A stretch of DNA of 64,000 bases from NCBI GenBank assembly GCA_965644295.1, contig CBFFRP010000272.1, positions 28,929-92,928 on the forward strand, in the 5' to 3' direction. The notes under the pieces were generated by a model. It was given only the letters and a program-made list of their open reading frames with translations. It ran no database searches and was not told the DNA's origin. Below are positions 56,725-64,000 of this stretch, piece by piece (the first letter of the stretch is position 1; each line of letters starts with the position of its first letter). A program made the translations under genes and the position numbers. The DNA is from Paraphysomonas bandaiensis (Eukaryota; Chrysophyceae).

Positions 56725-59172
56725 CCTAGAATTATACTTATGATAAAATATGGCTACAGCTATTTAAGTATTGTCAGTGTTTTTCACTGACATATGCTCT
56801 TACAGACCGCTGTAGATTATTGAGGTGAATTTAGCACTTTAGAAAATATATTTCGTATACTTTGTTGAATTGTGGAGTAGTCGCTTCTCGTCACTATGTA
56901 TTCTTCTCGACCAAAGTGCACACAAAATATGAGTCACAACCTTTGATTAAAACAAGTATGTATGTTATTACTCTCTGGCCGTCCTTGTTAGTCGGCTACC
57001 CTATAATTTTACTTGTTTTCAACGTGACAATCATATCCTAATTAGTGAAGAATGGTTCTATGAAAGTTTATGTTTGTGTTATTAGTTACTACGTCCATGT
57101 GTAGTGAGTACATTCAACCAGTACACAGATTTTAGAAGCAACATTATATTAGGTGTAGTGGGCAGTGGGACAATTCCAATAACGTGCCCTTGTAAGGTGC
57201 TTATGTTGATTAAACTGAAGAATGTAGAGACTATTTTTGAAAGCTGGTTGTTTTCTCCACCTAGCCTATATCAGATTCAGCAATTATTGCTATTACTGTT
57301 AGAAGAGAAATATATTCTAAAACTTCGCCAACTTCAGTCGCTGGCTTAACTAATCAAATGTTTTTATCACAGTCATCCTTTGTGTCATTATTGGTGACGT
57401 CAACATCGCCATATTCATTCAAGCTTAATCGAAATATTCAAGCACCTAGCCACAATAGTAGAGAATGTCCTATTCTTAGCAATCAGCGTTCAAGAGTCAT
57501 GACTAATTTAGCTTCGCAATTTAATTAACTAGTAATCAATTCTGATATCCTTCTACTTAAATTTGAAAATTCGGATCATTAACAGCAGGTCTGCTTTTTA
57601 TTAACCCTTCCTTAATCTTTGCGGACCACTACCCCAATTGGCGCCCTCTGATTAATTGTACCTTGACACCGAAGGAAAATACGTCCACATGCAGTCTCCC
57701 ACACATACGAAGGAGCGATGGTGATTGCACCTTGATGCTTGCGGTGACGCAGAGCAACTTTGTTAAGTTAAATAGTAGGATATCAGAATTAAGCACTAGT
57801 TAGTTAAATTGCGATGCTAAATTACTCATGACTCTTGAACGCCTATTGCTAAGAATAGGACATTCTCTACTGTTGTGGCCAGATGCATGAATATGGCGAT
57901 GTTGACGTCACCAATGATGGCACAGAGAATGACTATGATAAAACACATTTGATAGTTAAGCCGTAGCTAGAGTCTTTACTTTCCAGCGTAGTACTAAAAC
58001 TGAATCTACGAAAGTGTATACTTACTGAGTACAAATACTGATGTATTGCAATAATATTGTTGGTCCTGTTTAAAACCTACACCAAAAATATTAAAAGAGT
58101 GCTATGTAACAATACAGTATTGCAATATATTGTTCCCTAGCCCTGGTGTATGTCGTATAGAAACTACTTGCCATACTCAAACACTAAACCATACACCATA
58201 CAGGCTTATGAAGAGTGTTTACCAAGTTACTAGTTTAAGAATTAGCCCATATTTAAATGGTTTAAATACAACTACGAGGTGTGAAAATTCGCTATAGAAA
58301 ACAGAATATCACCATTAGTGTATGGTCTGTTAGGATCTTATAGTAGAAATTATGCGAGGGTCTAAAACATCTAAATGATTGCTTAGATATCACTTCTAGA
58401 TATCTTGACGTTACCCCTTATGCTTTCAGGTCTGGAAATAAACAGCTCATAATTCCTGATGTCACTCTGCGTAAGGTCTACATTCACATACACAAAATCA
58501 AACAATGTACAACACCACATGGAAAGGACTATAGCCAACGCATGTCACTCAGTTCTCAAAGATAAAATTTCTGTGGTTCCACAATTTATATCAAAAAGAA
58601 ACTTATCATCGCAGTGGCGCTTATTCACTGTAATGTCTCAATAAGCCCCAGAGTCATCTTGAAGGGACCTCTTCCGCATCATAATTTAAATTATTTTCCT
58701 TGACATCTAAGAGCCCCTGAGAGTAACAGAAGGTAGATACAGATAGCCGAGAGCATGCTCAACAATGATATGGCTTTCTGGGTTATATCACTTAAAGCTG
58801 AATATAATCTGCATGTGTAAAACTCATTGATGTGTGTGTTTATTTCCTCTTGCTTGTAAAGGACGTTGGATTGATAAAATATCCCTATATAAAATCCAGC
58901 AATAATAAGATACAATATACTGTACAGTAATTTAATGGGGGGTTTTGTGTTAAATTGCTATTATGAAAAAGCTGATTTCCTTAGTTTTTATGATTTTCGA
59001 CCGTTTTATAGACAATTTCCAAAGTTAGTAATGAAAACATATGTGTGGAATGCTGGTATGATCATGCGGCTATACATTACTTTGCATGGTATATCTGAGC
59101 GAGCAGGAGGTGTGGATACAACCACTATGAGTAGCTAGAAATATAAGTACAATAGCGATTGAAAGCAAACAC
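56725..59172. other. Spacer between duplicated genes; foldback and MITE fragments
   Basis: No gene recognised. It contains the downstream flank shared by the gene pair (56725-57060), the long foldback element (57343-57965), and a MITE fragment ending caatatattgttccctagcc (about 58110-58146). Frames such as 57104-57349 and 58935-59138 are not supported. Confidence 0.5.
57343..57965. mobile_element. Long foldback element, arms about 200 bp
   Basis: The left arm (57343 to about 57560) is an imperfect reverse complement of the right arm (about 57765-57965). Outer parts match closely over about 70 bp (ggtgacgtcaacatcgccat and its complement). Inner parts share gtagagaatgtcctattctt and gttcaagagtcatga. 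The loop of about 200 bp contains words shared with dispersed copies at 53450 and 61230. No transposase frame is present, so it would be a non-autonomous foldback/MITE. Target duplication not determined. Confidence 0.85.
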
Positions 59173-59970
59173 ATGATTGGACCTCGGTCTGGTTCAAGAG
59201 ATAATGTGCCTTCTTTTATGCGAGATGCACTAAAAGAAAAAGCCAACTCTGTTGTATTCTGGTCTCAGGCGGACCCGAGCCTACCTCTCCAACGGTCGAA
59301 CTTTTGCAGATCAATTGGACCGTTACCATTTCTACCCTGCTTCTATCCGCATTTGTTGTTTTTGTGTACCCCAATATGCTGCTGTGCTTGTTACTGGAAA
59401 TCAAAGTATCTTGCTACCAGTGTTGCTGTGACGGCGACCTCAGTTGAAATCGTGACAGAACCACACTGCTGCGGTCATAAACAAGTTAAAGTACAATCTA
59501 TACCTCTTCAGACAATATTGGATGTTTATATATACAAAGAAAATCATTCGATGCAGATGTGCTGTCAACCGGATACTGGATATGCACAGATTCGAGATGG
59601 AACTGTTGTCATTGGTAAAAATAGCGGGGGAAGTTCCGGTGGACCTACAATCGATGGACACAGGGACATAGCTACCCTTAAGCAAAAAATTTTAGAGGCC
59701 AAGGAGCGCCTTACATCTACTGCTCAAGCTCCCGTATATGTAGGAACTGTTGTTAATTCTAATGTGAGTTCCCTTAACACTGGGCAGTATGGGGGGTATG
59801 AAACTCAAGGAACTGTTGTTAATTCTAATGTGAGTTCCCTTAACACTGGGCAGTATGGGGGGTATGAAACTCAAGGAACTGTTGTTAGTTCTAATGTGAG
59901 TTCCCTTAACACTGGGCAGTATGGGGGGTATGAAATGAGTTACCCCCAGTACCACGGTTCGTTGCGGTAA
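59173..59970 (+). CDS. Cys-rich hydrophobic-hairpin protein with 22-residue repeats, copy B
   Basis: 265 residues, single exon from ATG 59173. It is nearly identical to copy A in the N-terminal 100 residues and in the repeats, but differs around YCAPDTGYAQIRDGTIEFGA (here CQPDTGYAQIRDGTVVIGK). The upstream ATG of copy A is lost here. It has three instead of four 22-residue repeats. Upstream (from about 59105) and downstream (to about 60340) flanks also match those of copy A, so this is a segmental duplication. The hydrophobic segment reads LCTPICCCACYWK, even richer in cysteine. Function unknown; membrane association is inferred. Confidence 0.75.
   Translation: MIGPRSGSRDNVPSFMRDALKEKANSVVFWSQADPSLPLQRSNFCRSIGPLPFLPCFYPHLLFLCTPICCCACYWKSKYLATSVAVTATSVEIVTEPHCCGHKQVKVQSIPLQTILDVYIYKENHSMQMCCQPDTGYAQIRDGTVVIGKNSGGSSGGPTIDGHRDIATLKQKILEAKERLTSTAQAPVYVGTVVNSNVSSLNTGQYGGYETQGTVVNSNVSSLNTGQYGGYETQGTVVSSNVSSLNTGQYGGYEMSYPQYHGSLR
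59743..59940 (+). repeat. Coding tandem repeat, 3 x 66 bp
   Basis: Units start at 59743, 59809 and 59875 and match the units of copy A; the order (two N-type, then S-type) equals copy A with one S-type unit missing. Confidence 0.97.
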
Positions 59971-60388
59971 CCTAGAATTATACTTATGATAAAATATGGC
60001 TACAGCTATTAAGTATTGTCAGTGTTTCTCACTGACATATGCTCTTACAGGCCGCTGTAGATTATTGAGGTGAATTTAGCACTTTAGAAAAATAATTCAT
60101 ATAGTTTATTGAATTGTGGAGTAGTCGCTTTCCGTCGCTATGTATTCTTCTCGACCAAAGTGCACTTCATATTGTCATCAACTCAAAATATGAGTCACAA
60201 CCTTTGATTAAAATAAGTATGTGAGTTATTACTCTCTGACAGTCCTTGTTAGTCGGCTACCCTTATTTCTATAATTTTACTTCTCAACGTGATAATCATA
60301 TCCTAATTATTGAAGAATGATTCTATGAAATTTTTTAAATTAGTATCCTTAATCAGCGAAAACGTATATGTGTATATTCTATATTCCA

Positions 60389-60900
60389 GGGCTAGGAAAC
60401 AATATATTGAATTGCAATACATTGAACAATATATTATATAAATTGCAATATACTATATTCAATACTTGTCATCTTGTCATTGGGAGCAGATTCGAACCAA
60501 ACCCACTACACTGGCAAACAGAATATATAAATCACAAATCACAGTTTTTCACTTATTCTCTGATCCATCATCTGTGACGTCATTCATGTACAATTGATGA
60601 TTGAAATATGTATACACGTATATTCGGCCATTGGTTACAGAATCAAGTGTTTCATCCAGGGCTAGGAAACAATATATTGAATTGCAATACATTGTACAAT
60701 ATATTGCAATATATTGTAAAATATATTGATGGGTCGACCGGCCAAAAATCCCATCAATGTTGTTTCTGTTAAAGTGGCTCACAATATATTGCAATATATT
60801 GTAAAATATATTGATGGGTCGACCGGCCAAAAATCCCATCAATGTTGTTTCTGTTAAAGTGGCTCACAATATATTGCAATATATTGCAATCAATATTATA
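60389..60900. repeat. CAATATATTG MITE-like copies, including a 2 x 85 bp tandem
   Basis: Two direct copies of ccagggctaggaaacaatat begin near 60387 and at 60656. After the second, an 85 bp unit containing ggtcgaccggccaaaaatcc and gtggctcacaatatattg occurs twice in tandem (gggtcgacc at 60731 and 60816). The same words occur in inverse orientation in 44821-45052. Confidence 0.85.
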
Positions 60901-61109
60901 ATAGTCATATGGAGAAAGATTCTTAACTGTAGGGTAAAAAATACAAGTCCATGTATCCGGAAAATAAGAAAAAAAGCCTATTTTGGATGTTATTTTATAT
61001 TTATCATATCATATTATATTTAAGTGTAGTAGAATGCATACTGGCCAATCCCAAGAGCTGGCCCTAGTAAAGTGCGTATTTTTTGTGTGTGGTGACAATC
61101 AAGCTTCAG

Positions 61110-61545
61110 CTAGATCTATATTGGAAGTCTTATTATATAGCAAAAGGCGTTAAAAATCTGCACCAATGTAGTGGCTAGTTGAATGCTAGACAGACTATTT
61201 AGACCTCTACTCATAACTAATCAGCACAAACTCTATTATCCTACTATTTAGCGCTACAGAAGCTGCTTGTGTGTCGCCGCAAGCACCAAGGTGAGACCTT
61301 TCTAGATCTATACTGTACATGGGTCCTCGCATAGTCCATACATATACTATATGCTAACCCTAACTGATTTTTTTCTCCACATAGCCAATATCAGATTCAT
61401 CGCCCTCTGCATCGTTGCTATTACTGATAGAACGTTAGAACGGAGATATATTCTAACAGCAAATTTCTCATACCTTGTCAATGAACATTCCTCGCCTACT
61501 GCAATTCTCAAAATTCGGATCATTAAGAGCAAGACTGTTTTTCTT
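61110..61545. repeat. Dispersed repeat copy related to 57343-57965 and 21360-21545
   Basis: Shared blocks include atcctactatttagcgctac (compare atcctactatttaacgctac near 21494) and gcaccaaggtg. Other shared blocks are cagatatta-like and aaaattcggatcattaa (compare near 57567). Diverged; no coding capacity. Confidence 0.6.
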
Positions 61546-61664
61546 TAAATAGGATACTTTCTACAAGGACCAACAAAAAATATGCACCACAGGAAATGTA
61601 AAATTAAAGAGCAAGCACAAAACCGACTACCTCTAAAGCCATGATTCCAAACAATTATAGAATT

Positions 61665-62502
61665 TCACAGGTTGTCAACATCAGCTACAGACTTTCCAGA
61701 CCCTTCTCTTGTGGTCAAAATATGATCAACTATACCGAATTCTAATGCCGCACTGGCAGTCATGTAGGTGTCCCTGCAATATCGAGATCAAATATAAATT
61801 TTCGTTAGGGGGTATAAACAGACCTTTCCATTATGGACTCAATCTTAGACATCTCCTGGCCTGTATGATGCTTATACAGTGCGTTAAGCCGAGATCTAGT
61901 GAGTAATATGTCTTCTGCAACGATCCGAATATCACTTGCCATTCCCTGAACACCCCCACTAAAGTCTAATAAGTAAAAAGTGTGTGCAGCGAAGAGTTTC
62001 ACCTGGGCTGATGCATCATTACTTTTGCATTCGGGAGAGCGTATCTTAGTCCAGGCGACCCACCTGCTAGTAGCAAGGATCCCATCGAAGCTGCTTGTCC
62101 CATGCAGATAGTAGAGATCATGGGCTTAATATATTGCATTGTGTCATATATGGCCAGGCCAGCAGCAACAACCCCACCAGGAGAGTTGATGTACAAGCTA
62201 ATTGTTTTATCTGGATCCTCAGCTTCAAGGAATAGAAGTTGCGCGGTGATTGTTGAGGCAAGATTATCATCAATAGGACCATGCAAACATATTACTCGCT
62301 CTCTAAGTAGACGGGAGTATATATCCATCGTTCGTTCTACTCGTGGGGTGTCCTCTATCACTGAGGGTATGAGCGAAATCCGTCGCTGTTGAGAGATACG
62401 ACGTAAATAAATTCCACAGGTATTCATTTGATGTCCCAATGAATTAATGCCTCTGTATGCTACTGTCACTGCTACCAGCTCTCTGATTGTGATATCCCTC
62501 AT
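61665..62502 (-). CDS. clpP: ATP-dependent Clp protease proteolytic subunit, mitochondrial type
   Basis: Three exons (62502-62003, 61958-61824, 61773-61665), 247 residues. The serine protease forms a tetradecameric chamber that degrades substrates fed by a ClpX-type ATPase. The triad is complete: Ser in [11 protein letters not shown], His in VMMHQPSGG and Asp in IMERDTYMTA. Other hallmarks are [20 protein letters not shown] and [20 protein letters not shown]. The match to mitochondrial ClpP is close. The first 50 or so residues are Arg-rich without acidic clusters and fit a mitochondrial presequence. The start is ATG 62502; only 46 bp of unique sequence separates it from a (TATG)n tract. Its 5' end is duplicated at 18166-18393. 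Confidence 0.93.
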
Positions 62503-62548
62503 ACAGAATCTACTCCATAGATACCACACTACACACTGTATCTACAGG

Positions 62549-64000
62549 CATGTATGTATGTATGTATGTATGTATGTATGTATGTATGTATGTATGTATG
62601 TATGTATGTATGTATGTATGTATGTATGTATGTATGTATGTATGTATGTATGTATGTATGTATGTATGTATGTATGTATGTATGTATGTATGTATGTATG
62701 TATGTATGTATGTATGTATGTGTATGTATGTATGTATGTATGTATGTATGTATGTATGTATGTATGTATGTATGTATGTATGTATGTATGTATGTATGTA
62801 TGTGTATGTATGTATGTATGTATGTATGTATGTATGTATGTATGTATGTATGTATGTATGTATGTATGTATGTATGTATGTAGTATGTATGTATGTATGT
62901 ATGTATGTATGTATGTATGTATGTATGTATGTATGTATGTATGTATGTATGTATGTATGTATGTATGTATGTATGTATGTATGTATGTATGTATGTATGT
63001 ATGTATGTATGTATGTATGTATGTATGTATGTATGTATGTATGTATGTATGTATGTATGTATGTATGTATGTATGTATGTATGTATGTATGTATGTATGT
63101 ATGTATGTATGTATGTATGTATGTATGTATGTATGTATGTATGTATGTATGTATGTATGTATGTATGTATGTATGTATGTATGTATGTATGTATGTATGT
63201 ATGTATGTATGTATGTATGTATGTATGTATGTATGTATGTATGTATGTATGTATGTATGTATGTATGTATGTATGTATGTATGTATGTATGTATGTATGT
63301 ATGTATGTATGTATGTATGTATGTATGTATGTATGTATGTATGTATGTATGTATGTATGTATGTATGTATGTATGTATGTATGTATGTATGTATGTATGT
63401 ATGTATGTATGTATGTATGTATGTATGTATGTATGTATGTATGTATGTATGTATGTATGTATGTATGTATGTATGTATGTATGTATGTATGTATGTATGT
63501 ATGTATGTATGTATGTATGTATGTATGTATGTATGTATGTATGTATGTATGTATGTATGTATGTATGTATGTATGTATGTATGTATGTATGTATGTATGT
63601 ATGTATGTATGTATGTATGTATGTATGTATGTATGTATGTATGTATGTATGTATGTATGTATGTATGTATGTATGTATGTATGTATGTATGTATGTATGT
63701 ATGTATGTATGTATGTATGTATGTATGTATGTATGTATGTATGTATGTATGTATGTATGTATGTATGTATGTATGTATGTATGTATGTATGTATGTATGT
63801 ATGTATGTATGTATGTATGTATGTATGTATGTATGTATGTATGTATGTATGTATGTATGTATGTATGTATGTATGTATGTATGTATGTATGTATGTATGT
63901 ATGTATGTATGTATGTATGTATGTATGTATGTATGTATGTATGTATGTATGTATGTATGTATGTATGTATGTATGTATGTATGTATGTATGTATGTATGT
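62549..64000. repeat. (TATG)n microsatellite, over 1.45 kb, runs off the window
   Basis: Tetranucleotide tract with three visible interruptions (tatgtgtatg near 62720 and 62802; a tag insertion at 62881) and then perfect repeat to the last base. The left junction sequence (ctgtatctacaggcatg) is identical to that of the 18394-19166 tract. The true length is unknown. Confidence 0.98.

Larger units (their letters stand above)
59971..61664. other. Repeat-rich intergenic stretch
   Basis: No gene recognised. It begins with the duplicated 3' flank of copy B, then carries MITE-like repeats (60389-60900) and a diverged copy of the foldback-family repeat (about 61110-61545). It ends in the 3' region of clpP. 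Confidence 0.5.

Noticed and set aside
60470-60520. Possible tRNA T-arm (ggttcgaatc on the minus strand)
   Set aside because: No matching acceptor, D or anticodon stems could be found around it.
62554-62883. 109-codon MYVC-repeat frame
   Set aside because: Same microsatellite artefact as at 18.4-19.2 kb.

Overview
This is a eukaryotic nuclear window. Genes are split by short introns (mostly about 43-100 bp, GT-AG, one likely GC-AG), and no operons or bacterial signals are visible. The best guess is a flagellated stramenopile-type protist. The long secreted EGF-like/YWTD protein resembles proteins I know from oomycetes, diatoms and brown algae. A MORN3-like gene suggests a flagellum. The heme-pathway enzyme carries an N-terminal signal peptide, which would fit a secondary plastid. 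The taxonomic call is inference.

Layout, left to right. 1-2006: no recognisable gene, two inverted repeats. 2007-6907: a bZIP gene (-) divergent from a seven-exon PWWP/ankyrin/SET histone methyltransferase (+). 7250-11482: a twelve-exon secreted EGF/YWTD protein (-) whose reading phase breaks at one junction. 11709-12854: a decayed pogo/Tigger-like DNA transposon with TIRs and TA target duplications. 14130-17220: a zinc-ribbon protein (-) divergent from a MORN3-like gene (+). 18166-21088: a truncated copy of the clpP 5' end, a 773 bp (TATG)n tract and ELP4. 21591-27340: a complete Ty1/copia retrotransposon with an intact gag-pol frame and apparently identical LTRs. 28235-28855: an ankyrin protein (-). 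29493-32294: an NKCC/NCC-like SLC12 transporter. 33860-37976: a second copia element with apparently identical LTRs but a ruined interior. 38453-44509: an atypical MAP kinase (-) divergent from cytosolic leucyl-tRNA synthetase (+). 45238-48302: uroporphyrinogen decarboxylase (-) divergent from the TFIIIB subunit BDP1 (+). 49600-52658: a KCC-like SLC12 transporter. 53.4-61.6 kb: repeat-rich, with a transposase relic, a recently duplicated gene pair carrying 66 bp coding repeats, a large foldback element and AT-rich MITE-like repeats. 61665-62502: mitochondrial-type ClpP (-), whose upstream region is a (TATG)n tract running off the window.

The genes are mainly housekeeping: chromatin, tRNA modification (ELP4), aminoacylation (LeuRS), Pol III initiation (BDP1), heme synthesis, mitochondrial proteolysis and chloride-coupled ion transport. 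Four gene pairs are head to head across about 480-630 bp and probably share promoter regions. Exon models were built by hand from frame, splice signals and phase. All sum to whole codons except the EGF/YWTD gene. I saw no CRISPR, no rRNA and no convincing tRNA. I found no clearly new multi-gene system. The most unusual signals are the duplicated clpP-5'/(TATG)n module, a decayed copia element between apparently identical LTRs, the PWWP-ankyrin-SET fusion, and the MAP kinase without a TxY motif.
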